Part shown: piece by piece, positions 42,460 to 54,600 of the stretch
Position numbering within the stretch: position 1 is the first letter of the stretch
Layout of the letters: each line of letters begins with the position of its first letter
NCBI RefSeq assembly: GCF_047663525.1
Contig: NC_092621.1
Location: forward strand, 10,761,001 to 10,825,000
Direction of reading: 5' to 3'
Length of the DNA: 64,000 bases
From: Anas platyrhynchos
Lineage: Eukaryota > Chordata > Aves > Anseriformes > Anatidae
Notes under the pieces: generated by a model
What the model was told of the DNA's origin: nothing
Database searches by the model: none
Seen by the model: the letters and a program-made list of their open reading frames with translations, nothing else
Translations under genes and position numbers: made by a program

Positions 42460-43000
42460 GGGGGCTGCGGCGCTGATCGCGTCTCCCCCCTGGGCGCACT
42501 CCCTTTCCCGCCCTCCGCCGGCGCGCCGGCGCGCCCCGCCCCACGTGGCCCCGCCCACGTGGCCCCGTCCCGCCCCGCCGCGGCGCGCCGGCGCGCCCCG
42601 GCGCCGCATGCGCGGCGGGGGAATGGTGGCGGGAGGGACGGAGGGCGGGGGCGGGAAGCGGGCGGTGCCGCCCCGCTGCCGCACAGGCTCGGCGGGCCCG
42701 GCGCGCTGCTCCAGGTACACGGGGCCGGGGGAGCGGGCACGGAGCCCCGAGGGGCGCCCCGGCAGCGGGAGGGGTCCCGGGGCACCGGGGGGCGACCCCC
42801 CGAGGGGCGGGGTGCGGGAGGGAGGGGAGGGCGCGGGCGCGCTGCGGGGGTCGCGGCATCCGTGGGGGTGTCCCCAACACCCCCCCCAACACCACCCCCC
42901 ACCCTTCCTCCGCTCTTCCTCCCTTCTCCTCTTGCCGGGGTCCCGGGAGCGGCCGCGGGGTGACCCCGCGGGCAGGGAGGAGGAGGAGGAGGAGGAAGGC
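42460..43000. promoter_or_regulatory. GC-rich divergent promoter of CREB3 and TLN1
   Basis: CpG-dense stretch between the two head-to-head genes. It has three GGCGCGCC palindromes (two overlapping at 42520-42535, one near 42585), two CACGTG E-boxes in CCCACGTGGCCCCGCCCACGTGG (42540-42565), and GCATGCGC (an NRF1-like word) near 42607. No TATA box. A GCTCCAG/GTACAC donor at 42714/42715 could end the untranslated first exon of TLN1; that exon is inferred. Confidence 0.6.
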
Positions 43001-44582
43001 TTCGTCCCGGCTGACAGCTCGCAAACCGGCAGAATGGGGCGAAACCGGGCGAAATTGGGTAAAAAAAGGAGGGGGGGGTGGGGAACCGGCGCGCACCCCA
43101 CCCCCAGCCCGCGGCAGCCAGCCGGTTACGGGATTTCCGTGCCCGCCGGTTACAGATTAACCCCGAGGGCTGGGCTGTGGCTGGCGGCTGGTTAAAAGGA
43201 ACTAAAACGACACCAAAAAAAAAGAAAAAAAAAAAAGGTAATAAATTAAATCCCCCAGCTCCCCGGATCCTGCCTCGCCGCCGAGCTGTGACCGCGGGGC
43301 GGAAGGGCTGGGGGAGCTTCCTGCAGCGGGGGCACCCTGCGGCTCCGCTGGGGCAAAAACAGGGGAAATCGGGAAACGGACCCGGAAGGTAGTGAAAACT
43401 GCGGGACGAGCGCCTTGGGCGCGGGGCTGTGGCTCCAGGGAGCGTGCCACCGCCGTGCCACACCGCCTGGCCTCCCGAACACCAAACCCCAGAACTTGAT
43501 AGCTGTTTTTCCATCACCGTTACCAACATAAAACTTTATTTTTTTCCCCTTGCCCAGGCCGCAGGGCTGGCACCCGCTGCGTCACCGGGGCTCGCTGCAG
43601 AAGCGCCCCCGGCCGCCCCGTCTGCCCTCGCTTGCCAGCGAGGCTTGTTTGCCTTCCCTGGAGCTTGGCCAGGAAATTCGGTGTGCATTCACCTAGCCTT
43701 TTTTTTTTTTTATTATTATTATTTTTTTTTCTCCTTTTTAACTTTTTTCTCCCCCCCCCCCCCCATCCCGAGGGGTGGCACGGGGTGGCCGTGCTCGCCC
43801 ATCGCCATGCCGTTTGCCTTGCTGCCTGGTGCCCATGGGAGGCACCCGGGGTGATTTGCAAACCACCGCACGTGACGAGGCGCCGCCAGATTGCCGTGGG
43901 CTTCGGGGCGTGCTGCTGTGAGCAGCAGAGGCCACTTCTGCTTTGCAGCCCCAGCCAGGGCGCCTGGGCTGCTGGCTGGGGGCGTTGAGCACCTTGCACG
44001 TGAGTGCCTGCAGCGTTACGCCGGGTGTGGAGCTGCAACGCCCACGGCAAGTGCCCTTTTCCCCCCAGCCCGAGCTCTCTGTGCTTTGCTTTTCGCACCC
44101 TGCTTTCAGCCTTCGCCTTGGCCACGTGCGGCTGCTGGTGGTCGTGGAGGGCGTGCGTGCTGTGGGGCGGACCCTGCCCTGCTGCAAAATGTTGCCTTTG
44201 CCCTTCTGGTGATGGAAACGCCTCCAAAAAGGGTTTGGGTTCCTCCAAAGATCTGTTTTGGTCAAAGATCTGAAAGAGTGGGGCTGCTGGGATGGTTGGC
44301 ACAGCTGGACGGGTTCCTGCCTGCTCTCACCATCCTTTTTTTCTCCCCCCTCAGCGTTACCCAGGTTTGGGCTGGGACAGAGTTAATTTCATCATCTGAT
44401 GCTGTTCCCCTCGTGGTCCTGACCCTGCCCTGGAGGCTGCACGTCCTCCTTTCCCCAGGGCGGCTCAGGGGGCAGGGATGGAAGGCAGCCCTGCGCTCAG
44501 CTCCGGAATATTTTTAGATGTAGGGAAGATGACGAGTGCCGGCCCGCTGACCGCAGCAGCCCGCCCTGCCTGCGAAACACTC

Positions 44583-44613
<31 letters not shown>

Positions 44614-45589
44614 CCTTTTCCACCGCCGGCTGCCGCGGGGACTCATCCTGCCCAGGGGGCTGCGGGGCAGGGTGCGTGCTCGGGGTGTGTGGAGGGGGGG
44701 AGCCCCCCGCTCGCCTCGCATTCCTCGTCGGCGGGGGCCGAGGGCCTCTGCGAGGGCTCCTGCTGCACGCAGCATTGCCGAACGGCTCAGGAATGCGCAG
44801 CTGGAGCCGCTCCATGCACTGGCGGAGGCGGCACCGCGCTCCTCCCGCCTGGCCCCGGGCAGATGCGGTGTGCATCCGCTGGGATTCCTGCCTCCTCCGG
44901 CTATCCGAGCCTGCGGGGAGCCTGCAGAGGGTCAGCCCCGGTGGAGGAGCGGGGTCGCTCCGTCCAGAGGGCTCTGGAGGGCACGGGGCACCCCCCCTGG
45001 TGCAGGGGTCCCTATCTGCTCCCCAAGGGCTCTGCGCCCCCAGGAAGCACGCACGGGTTTTCCGGGCTCGGCACCTTGGGGTGGCCGTGTGGGACCTCTG
45101 CTGGGCTCCGATAGCGGGGCCGGACACTGGTGGCCTCGGGTCAAAGCAGGGTTTTCCTTCTTGTGGCTTACTGTGTCAGGGCGGTTATAATTAACCCCCT
45201 TCCCGTCACGCTGCCCCAGCTTATCTCGCCGCCCTGCTGGCACGCGTTTCCTCCCGGCTGCTGGGCGAGGGCTGCAGAACCCACCCCGTGATGCTGGGGG
45301 GAAGGATTCGGAAGGCACCGTCCCGGACAGAGCTCAAAACCACCCTTGGGTGCTGCGGGGTGAGGAGCTTCATCTGAAGCCCTCGTGTCCATGAAGGACC
45401 TCGGTGGCTGCCACCACCAGCCCTTGCTCAGTTGGGGAGCTGAGCCCTGATCTCTGCTCCCCCACCACAGCACCAAGGCGCATTTGGTGGGGCGAGCACA
45501 CAAATCTCCTTCGCCCCAGAAGATCACAGCCACCGCCCGGTCCCCGGGGTCCTGGCACCGAGAGCTGACCCGCTTGTGTCCCCCGGCAG
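43001..45589 (+). other. TLN1: TLN1 5' intron
   Basis: Between the putative untranslated exon and the first coding exon. Holds C- and T-runs (43690-43765) and an A-run (44583-44606); no coding exon is supported. Confidence 0.55.
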
Positions 45590-45623
45590 GTGACGCAGGA
45601 GTGGGGACGGTCCAGCCGCCACC

Positions 45624-48600
45624 ATGGTTGCCCTCTCGCTGAAGATCAGCATCGGCAATGTGGTGAAGACGATGCAGTTCGAGCCCTCCACCATGGTGTA
45701 CGACGCCTGCCGCATGATCCGGGAGCGGGTGCCCGAGGCACAGATGGGACAGCGTAAGTCCACGGTCACCCCGTCCTCTCCCTGCAGTGCCCTCCTCCTC
45801 CTGGGCTCATCCCCTGCCCTCTCCTGCTGCCCTGGTCTCTGCTTTCCCAGCCGCATCTCCTTTTTTTCCTTTTCACGCCCCAAACAGCCTCTCACTTACC
45901 CGGGACAGGCTTGGCATCGGTGCTGTCAGGACACCAAGCCCCTCTCCCACTTCTGCAGCTTTGGACAAAACCAAATTTATTTCAGGCTGCTCTCCGTGAC
46001 CTGTTGCTGCTCAGCATAAGGCTGTTCAGTCCCCTAAAAAAAAAAAAAAGAAAAAATTAAAAATTCAGCATTTCACAGCCTCCCCTTCCCATTTCATTCC
46101 ACGCAGGTCTGGGTTTCTGCTCCCAGATGAGAGTAGCAGTGGGGCGCGTGTTTAAGGTTTAAGGGAGAGGGGAGCCTGTCCCTGCTAGAGGCAAAAAAAC
46201 TGGATTCAGAACCTCAGAAGCTTTTGTGCGGAGTGTTTTTTTTTGTAGGAGACAGCCCTCATCCACGAGGATGCTCTTGTGTTCACTGAGCACCGCGGCT
46301 GCTTTTGGAGGTCTGGAGTTTTTCGGGGTCTGCACCCCATGGTGCAGCGATGCTGGTGTGGGCGCGCTGCAGGTCCTGCTCTGCCAGCGTGCTGGGAGAG
46401 GTGGCCCAGATATCGCTGCTTGGTGGCCCTTCGCTGGGCGCACAGGCTCCCAAAAATGAAGGCAGTGTCCCCGCCGTGTGGGGTTGCAGCCCCAAAAAGC
46501 TCCGAGAGGAGCTGACGTGACCTGCGTGCTCAGGGCGCGGCTCATCAGCTTGTGAGGTCGCTTACTTAAAAATTAGTATTTACTTATTTCATACGTATTT
46601 ACTTATTTTTACTTATTAACTATTTTTCTTTAAATGAGAATTTAAATGAGAATAACCCGTATTTCCTGCAGCCTGACCGGTGCTCCCCTCGCACCTCCAT
46701 GCTCCCCATCAGCTCCTTTTCATAGCACAGCGCCAGACCCTGGGGCTCTTTGTGCTCCCTCATTTATGCCCGGGACAAAATGTGGGGGCTCAGGGCGGCA
46801 GGGGAAGTGAAATAGTGGTCCAGCTCTCCGAGCCAGCTCCCCGCCTGCCTCTTTTCTCCTCTCCCCTGCCTGCATTCATTAATCTGGCCAAGGCTAGGTG
46901 GGCTTGAGCAGCCGCAGTGCTCCCGGCGGGTGCTCCTGCACCATATAAGTTCACTTTTCCTTTCTTGGGGAATGTACATCCCTCCCCGGCGGCCCTCCGC
47001 GAGGCCGTGACGTGCTGGTGAGCTGCTACCTCGCCGAGCCTCTTCTCAGCTGCAATATCTCCCTGCTGCCGTCAGGCTCAGAATTAAGCCGATGACAAAC
47101 GAGCTCACCACGCCAGCCGTGCCCGGGCGATTGATTCCTGCCTCGGGCGGGGAGCAGCCACGGTGTGGGGACCACGGGAGGAAGAGGAGGAGGAGGAGGA
47201 GAAAGAGGAGGAGGAGGAGGGGAAGGCGACGACATCTGGGAGCAGCGGATTCCTGGCGGAGCAGAGGAAATGCCTTCTCGCTCTGTGTGACCGCAGCTTT
47301 CGGTTTCGGAGGGGGACGGGGTGTTTATACAGATCCGCAGCCATTGCATTTCCTGCCCCTGGGCCCGGGGCCAAGCTGCTCGTAAAGGGCGAGGAGAAAA
47401 ACCTTAAAGGGAGCTGCTCGTGCCCGAGTTCCTGCCCCCTTTGCTCACGGCTTTTCCCTAGAACAGCTGGAGCTCGGCCCTGCTGGAAACGGGGCTGGGC
47501 TCAGCGCTGCTGCTCCTCGCTGCCTCCCCTTCCCCACCGCCGTGCCCCCGGCTCTCCAAAATACTTTGGGTTGCAGTTTTGGGAACCTCGCAGACAGATC
47601 TTCCATTTCTCTGCTCAGAGCTCTGCTTTCCCTCTGTGACCCCTGCAGCTGTTGTTTCTCCTCGCTGCCCTTACCCGGTGGCCCTGGTGGATCCCTTTTC
47701 GAGCTGCTCGTTTATTTTGTCACCTTCAGCAGGGTTGGGCTGCTTCAATCTGGGCACACCCAGCCCCTGCCCCCCAGCAGACCCATCCTGAGCGTGCTTT
47801 CCTGCCCTGCTCCTCTCTCCCTCTGAGCCAGGAGAGGGGTTTCAAGCTGCTGGGCCAGGCGTTACCCAATTCCCCTGCTTTTGGCCTGGGTTTTGTGGCT
47901 GAAATGTGGCATCCCCGCACCCTCTGCGCACAGCCTCCAGCTCTGCTCTTGCCCCGTGTCGGGAAGCGCCTCTCCCCTCCCGAGCCAAAGATCCAGACAA
48001 GCTGCTCGGTTTTCAGAGCTTTAGAATTATCCTCTTAAAATTGGCTTCGAAAATAGTTGTTTTCTTTTATTAAAAAAAAAAAAAAAAAGAAAAGAAAGAA
48101 AAGAGAAGCAAAGCCCAGCCTCCCCGCTTCTCCTGTTCCCTTTAGCAGGATCCTCGGCACAGCGTGAGCCGGGCAGGCGCAGGGCAGCTCAGGAATTTCC
48201 CCTTCCCCGCCAGCAACGCCCGCTTACAAAACCAATGGCCGGCCCAGCAGCTGCTGGAGGGGAGGAGAAGGGCTTTTGGAGGGGAGGAGAAGGGCTTTTC
48301 CCGGGGCCAGACCCCGTCCTGCTTCTCGCAGTAAGAGCAGCGGGGCTGTCCCTGGGCTCTGGCAGCAGCCGACCCACCCAGTCCCCTGGCACAAGCTGGC
48401 AGGATTTACAGAACATCGCTTCTGCACCAATTCACCATGTCCGAGACCTTGTAAACCTCCAGCACGTCCTCCTCCAGCCTGCTCCTCCCCAAAGCAAGGG
48501 GTGCCAGCTTCTTTGGCGCGCCGTACCGAGCGTGTCCACCTCGCTGTATTTTCAAGGGGCAGCAACGCCCCGAGGTTTGCTGAGGGTGTACAGACCGGGG

Positions 48601-51600
48601 AGGCGATGCCCTCTGCCTGGTTCCCAGCACCCTTCCTGGTAAAACCCAGCTTTTTTTCCCCGTGCTTTGCCTGTTAGGTTTTGCAGCCTCTTGTCATCGT
48701 GCCTTGTTGTGTTTCGCACCAAAGTTTTCAGCTGTCAAGCGCAGCTCCAAGCTCCCTCCTCAGCTGTGACTGTCACCATTGCGTAGGCGTGCTTTTGATG
48801 AGTTTCCCTGTAGATAAGTGGATGTCACACACCTACCCCGGCGCTCCTTTGCCAGCTTTGTGCCCACTCAGGCTTTCCCCCTGCTCGTGGCAGCAGCGGC
48901 TGCTCGCTGCAGCGCTCTGTCCTGGCCCGGGGCTGTGCCGACAGAGCCTCTCTGTTTTCCAGCCAACGATTTCGGGCTGTTCCTCTCGGATGAAGACCCA
49001 AAGAAAGGGATCTGGCTGGAGGCTGGGAAGGCTCTGGACTACTACATGCTCCGCAATGGGGTAAGCACCCAGCCCGCATCGTGCACCCCGCGTCCCCCCC
49101 GCGTGGTCAGGGGGAGCTGCGGGTGCCCGGTGCCGGTGCTGGGAGCTGTGCTCACTGTGCCTGCAGGACACCATGGAGTACAAGAAGAAGCAGCGGCCCC
49201 TGAAGATCCGCATGCTGGACGGGACAGTGAAAACAGTCATGGTCGACGACTCCAAAACCGTCACAGACATGCTGATGACGATATGCGCCCGGATCGGTGA
49301 GAGGACGGGTTTGGTGAGGGTCGGGAGGGTCTCAGGGAAGGAGCGCAGCGGTGCCAGCTCAGCCCCGTGCACCCCCTGCAGGCATCACCAACTACGATGA
49401 GTACTCCCTCGTTCGGGAGATCATGGAAGAGAAGAAGGAGGAGGTCACCGGCACGCTGAAGAAGGACAAGACCCTGCTGCGGGATGAAAAGAAGATGGAG
49501 AAGCTCAAGCAGAAGCTGCACACGGACGATGAGTGTACGTGCCGGGGAGTGCTTGGGATGGATCCAGCCCTTGCAGGGGGCAGCAGGGCTGGGAGCAGGG
49601 CCTCCTGCCCCGCTGTCTGTCCCTGCCCGGCTGTCTGTCCGTCCCTGCTGATGCTCTGCCCTCGCCTGCAGTGAACTGGCTGGACCACGGCCGGACCCTG
49701 CGCGAGCAGGGCATCGACGACAACGAGACGCTGCTGCTACGGCGCAAGTTCTTCTACTCCGACCAGAACGTGGACTCGCGAGACCCCGTGCAGCTCAACC
49801 TGCTCTACGTGCAGGTACGGCGCTGCCCTGTGCCCCTCGGGGCTCATAATTAAGGTTTGGGGCCAGGGGCTGCCGTGTGGGGGCATTTCAGGGTGCTCAG
49901 ACCCCGGTGCTTTCTCTCCCCGCGCAGGCTCGGGATGACATCCTCAATGGCTCCCACCCCGTCTCCTTCGACAAAGCGTGCGAGTTCGCTGGCTACCAGT
50001 GCCAGATCCAGTTCGGGCCGCACAACGAGCAGAAGCACAAGCCAGGCTTTCTGGAGTGAGTGTCCCGGGGGTGCCGCTGCCCCTGCCAGTGCCCTCCCCT
50101 TAGCGCCTGCGCCGAGCCGCAGCCCCTGGGGCTCCGTCATCCCTGAGGGGTGGCTCCGAGGAGGAGAGGCCCTGCGGGTCCTGGAGTTGTCGTTAGCGCT
50201 GCGACCTCTCCCACATCCTTCCTGTTCCCAAAAACCGTGCCCTAACAGCTGATTTTGCTGTCTTTTGGCAGGCTGAAGGACTTCCTGCCCAAGGAGTACA
50301 TCAAGCAGAAAGGGGAGCGCAAGATCTTCATGGTACGTGCAGGGCGGAGCGGGGACAGCCTGGGAAGGCTGTGATGGGGGGGGGACAGCACGGTGTCACA
50401 GCCAGGGGTCCGTGGAGCTGTCCTGACATCCTCTCATTTTCGCTGCAGGCCCACAAGGGCTGCGGGAACATGAGTGAGATCGAGGCCAAAGTTCGCTACG
50501 TGAAACTGGCCCGTTCCCTCAAGACCTACGGCGTCTCCTTCTTCCTGGTCAAGGTAGAGCAGCAGCTCCCCACCCCACCCCTTGTGCTGGCTGGCCAAAA
50601 TTCCCTTTTTTTCCAGCATCCCTGCATCGTTCCTGTCCCCATCCGCTCCTCACCCCACGTTGCTCCAGCTTTCCTCGTCTCCCTGCCCCTCGTTTTGGCT
50701 TTCCCTCCGTGCTGCCTTCTCGCTCCCTGGCTCTTGCTTTTCCCCGTGTCCTTTCCAAGACCCACCTGGAAGCGTGGCCTTGGGGGTCTTTGCTGTGTCT
50801 TTCCTGAGCCAGCTTTGGGACAGCCCCTCACCCCTTTGTCTGTCCCACAGGAGAAGATGAAGGGGAAGAACAAGCTGGTGCCGCGGCTGCTGGGGATCAC
50901 CAAGGAGTGCGTGATGCGCGTGGACGAGAAAACCAAGGAAGTGATTCAGGAGTGGAGCCTGACCAACATCAAGCGCTGGGCAGCCTCCCCCAAGAGCTTC
51001 ACCCTGGTAGGAGCCAGCCCCAGCCCTCCTGCTCGCCCCCCGAGTTGTCCCCCTCCGTGGGGCAGCCTTACCCTGCTCCCCCTGCCTCTGCTGGCCCCGA
51101 GATGGGTGGATGGAGGTGCTGAGCCCTGCTCCTGGCACAGCAGCTGGCCACGGGTGCTTAGCACATACCAGAGGGGCTCAGGACGGGCGCAAGCGCCCTG
51201 CCCTGGTGCAGCCCCGTGCCATGCTGTTGCAGGATTTCGGAGATTACCAGGATGGCTACTACTCCGTGCAGACAACGGAGGGGGAGCAGATCGCCCAGCT
51301 GATCGCCGGCTACATCGACATCATCCTGAAAAAGGCGAGTGCCTGGGTGTGTGGGGAGCCTGCCTACAGCTGGCTCCTCTCCTTGGGGTGCTGCAAGGTG
51401 CCCCTTGGGCACGCAGTGCTGCTGGGGGGGCTGGGGATGTGCCGTGGGGTTTTGGGGGTGCCCCAGCTTGGGCAGTGTTGGGGAGGCTGGGGAGGTGCAC
51501 GCAGGCTGACGTGTTTTCTCTTCATTTCCACAGAAAAAGAGCAAGGATCACTTCGGTCTGGAGGGTGATGAGGAGTCCACCATGCTGGAGGACTCGGTGT

Positions 51601-51610
51601 CTCCCAAGAA
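45624..51610 (+). other. TLN1: TLN1 head exons (F0-F3 FERM and linker start)
   Basis: Exons: 45624-45753 (5' UTR from 45590), 48963-49060, 49167-49296, 49382-49534, 49672-49814, 49928-50055, 50272-50332, 50449-50553, 50851-51006, 51233-51334, 51534-51610. They contain the F1 insert region, the F2/F3 basic patch (KMKGKNKLVPRLLGITKE), the PTB-like F3 with WAASPKSFTLDFGDYQDGYY, and the start of the flexible linker (EESTMLEDSVSPKK). The donor after 51334 is GCGAGT instead of GT. Confidence 0.95.
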
Positions 51611-54600
51611 GTAAGCGTGCTGTGCTGCGGGATGGCTGCAGCCCCCAGCACCCCGCGGGCACCCTTCACCCTCGGGGTGCTTGTACACGGCGGCGATGCT
51701 GGTTTGGGGAGGTTTGTCCAAGTGTTCCTGGATCTACCTGCTGCTTTTTTTCCCCCCATTTCAGGTCGACAGTGCTGCAGCAGCAGTTCAACCGTGTTGG
51801 CAAGGCGGAGCTGGGCTCGGTGGCCCTGCCGGCCATCATGCGCACAGGGGCCGGGGGCCCCGAGAATTTCCAGGTGGGCACCATGCCCCAGGCCCAGCTG
51901 CAGATCACCAGCGGCCAGATGCACCGCGGGCACATGCCCCCCCTGGTAAGAGCTCCCCTGTGCCCACCGCTGTGGGGTGCAGGCACCTGTGGGGCTGTTC
52001 CTGCTGCTGTGGTTTGTGGCGCAGCCTTTCTGCTGCTGGGGGGGCTGCCCTCCTCTTCATCCTCCTCTGCAGCCAAGGAAATGTTTGAGCAGGGCCACAA
52101 AGAGTCTGTCACCCTCAGTGGTCCTCAGCCTGCCCCCAGTAAAAGCTTTGTGTCCCTCCAGTCTTTGCTTCTGTCCCCAGAGAGCTGGTTGTGGGCTGGG
52201 TTCCCCACTGGGCATCCAATTTGGAGTGGGATGGGGCGTTTCCCATTGGGGGCGCAGAGTGGAGACCCCCCCCTTTTTGCTGTCTGCCCCCCTTTTTTTA
52301 TGTCAGCTCCTTCCCAGAGCGCTTCCCCTCACCCTGCCCTTGCCTTGCAGACTTCAGCCCAGCAGGCACTGACGGGCACCATCAACTCCAGCATGCAGGC
52401 TGTGAACGCAGCCCAGGCCACCCTGGACGACTTCGAGACCTTGCCGCCCCTCGGGCAGGATGCTGTGAGTGCCTGGGGAAAAAGGGTCCAGGCTGGGGGA
52501 GCCCTGCTGGGGGGGCTTTTGGTTTGTGGTGGGGTGGATGAGGCTGTGTGCCAGGAGAAGTGTCGGCAGCTCCTGGGATGATCTGCTCCCTGCAGAGGTG
52601 GGGTTGTGGCCAGGCACTTGGTTGTGGGGGGCTTGTTCTCAAACGCTTGCAGCTTTAGGATGAGCTGAATTTGGGGAGGTCCCTTCTCTTCCTTCCCTTC
52701 TCCTTGTCTCCCCGTTCTTTCACCTGTCTGGGGCTCCCCACCGCCACCTCCACCTCCTGACCCTGTTCTCCTCATTTTAGGCTTCCAAAGCGTGGCGCAA
52801 GAACAAGATGGATGAGTCCAAGCATGAAATCCACTCCCAGGTGGATGCTATCACCGCTGGCACAGCCTCGGTGGTCAACCTGACTGCAGGTGAGGACAGT
52901 AGCCATCCTCCACCTCTGGGGAAGGCTTGGTCTCCCTTCTCCAGCCTTTGGATGAAGATCCATGTTTCTGCCCTCCCTTGGAGACTGGAGGGAGGCAGCC
53001 TGGCTCAAGCAGGGCTAACAGAGCCCAGACCTCTTCTGATGTGCCTGGAGAACCAGCAGCACTCCGTGCCTTTCCACCCCACGACATCCCTGTCTGTGCA
53101 CAGGCTGCTCCCCATCCTTCCCCTGCTGTGCCTGACCTCTCCTCCCCTAAACCACGGCCGCAGCGTGGTCCAGCTCTCCTTTCCCGTGCCGTCCTTCCCA
53201 AATAACGTGACCACTTTTTGGACTCGGGGCTTTTGGGGGCGTCACTGGATGTATCCCACCCCCACATCTCCTCTCCTTCTCGTGCAGGGGACCCGGCAGA
53301 TACCGACTACACGGCTGTGGGCTGTGCCGTCACCACCATATCCTCCAACCTGACCGAGATGTCCAAGGGCGTGAAGCTGCTGGCTGCGCTGATGGAGGAT
53401 GAGGGAGGGAACGGGCGGCAGCTCCTGCAGGCAGCCAAGAACCTGGCCAGCGCCGTCTCCGACCTGCTGAAAACGGCGCAGCCTGCCAGCGCCGAGGTGC
53501 GAGGGTGCAGAGGGACGGTACTCAAAACCCACTGTTGTTTTTATTTATTTATTTATTTATTTATTTTCATTTTTTCCTCCTTCCTTGCAGCCCCGCCAGA
53601 ACCTCCTGCAGGCTGCCGGCCTCGTGGGCCAGACCAGCGGGGAGCTGCTGCAGCAGATCGGGGAGAGCGACACCGACCCTCGGTTCCAGGTGGGTGCGCC
53701 TGGCCGCGCACGGGGACGCGCGCTCGGAAAAACCTTCTGCCTTGCACAGGAGCGCCCCGCGGGGACCTTCTGCCGGCAGGAGAGGTCCGTGCTGAAGCTT
53801 GGCCCGCGTAGGGTGACTTTGCCCAGGGAGGGGACAGGCCGATTCCCATCCCCGTCCTTGGAGCCGCGGTCCTGTAACGCCTCTTGTCTTGTGGATTCTC
53901 ATGTAGATACCAGAAAGCCGGAGCGCTTGGATCCTGTCTGCCTCTGACCCAAAGACGGTAAAAGGGAGCTGTAGGCATGGCTCGGTGGTGTCTGCCCCTC
54001 TCGGATGTGAGGGCTGCTCCTCTGGGGACGATCAGCTGAACTCTTGGGAGAAGGGCTCTGGTGGAAAATCTGCTTTTCTCCTAATCAGCTCTCCGAAGTC
54101 CATGCACTCGGGTCGCTGCCCGGGCGAGCTGTGCCCGGGTCTGTGAGGCTGCCCAGAGCAGGGAACCGAGGCAGCTGGAGCCTCGTGGTTGGTTTTTTTT
54201 TGTTGTTTTTTTTTTTTTTTTTTTTGCTGAGCCACGCTGTTTTTCCATGACTGCTGCTCCCAGCACAAGGGAGGCAGCAGGCTGTGCTGGGAGAGGGAGC
54301 CAGCCCTCGCATGGACTAAAACAGGCTCCCGAACGGAGACGTTTCGGTTCACTGTGGCCACAAGGGGCAGATTTAGGAACCGGAGGGCAATGTGCAGGGC
54401 AGCCTGCCCCTCCGCCACCAGACCCAAGTGTATCTGCTTCCTTCCTCTGGGCTCCTCTGCCGGGGGGCTGCTTCTCTGCCTCGGGCAGCTGCTGTGCTTC
54501 GGGGAACTGGTGGCTCCTGAGCTTGGTGCATGTGCTCTCGGGCTGCTGTCCTGCCTGGATGGCAGCAGGAGCAGCCTTTGCTCGCAGGAGACATGGGTAC

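Noticed and set aside
41719-43529. Very long - strand open frames of 460 and 570 codons
   Set aside because: They arise from GC-rich DNA and read through the CREB3/TLN1 promoter. Only the part from 42459 to 41821 is supported, by a splice donor and in-phase downstream exons.
50371-52581. 736-codon + strand open frame in TLN1
   Set aside because: It runs through several clear introns between talin exons; only the exon parts are protein, and splice sites are canonical.
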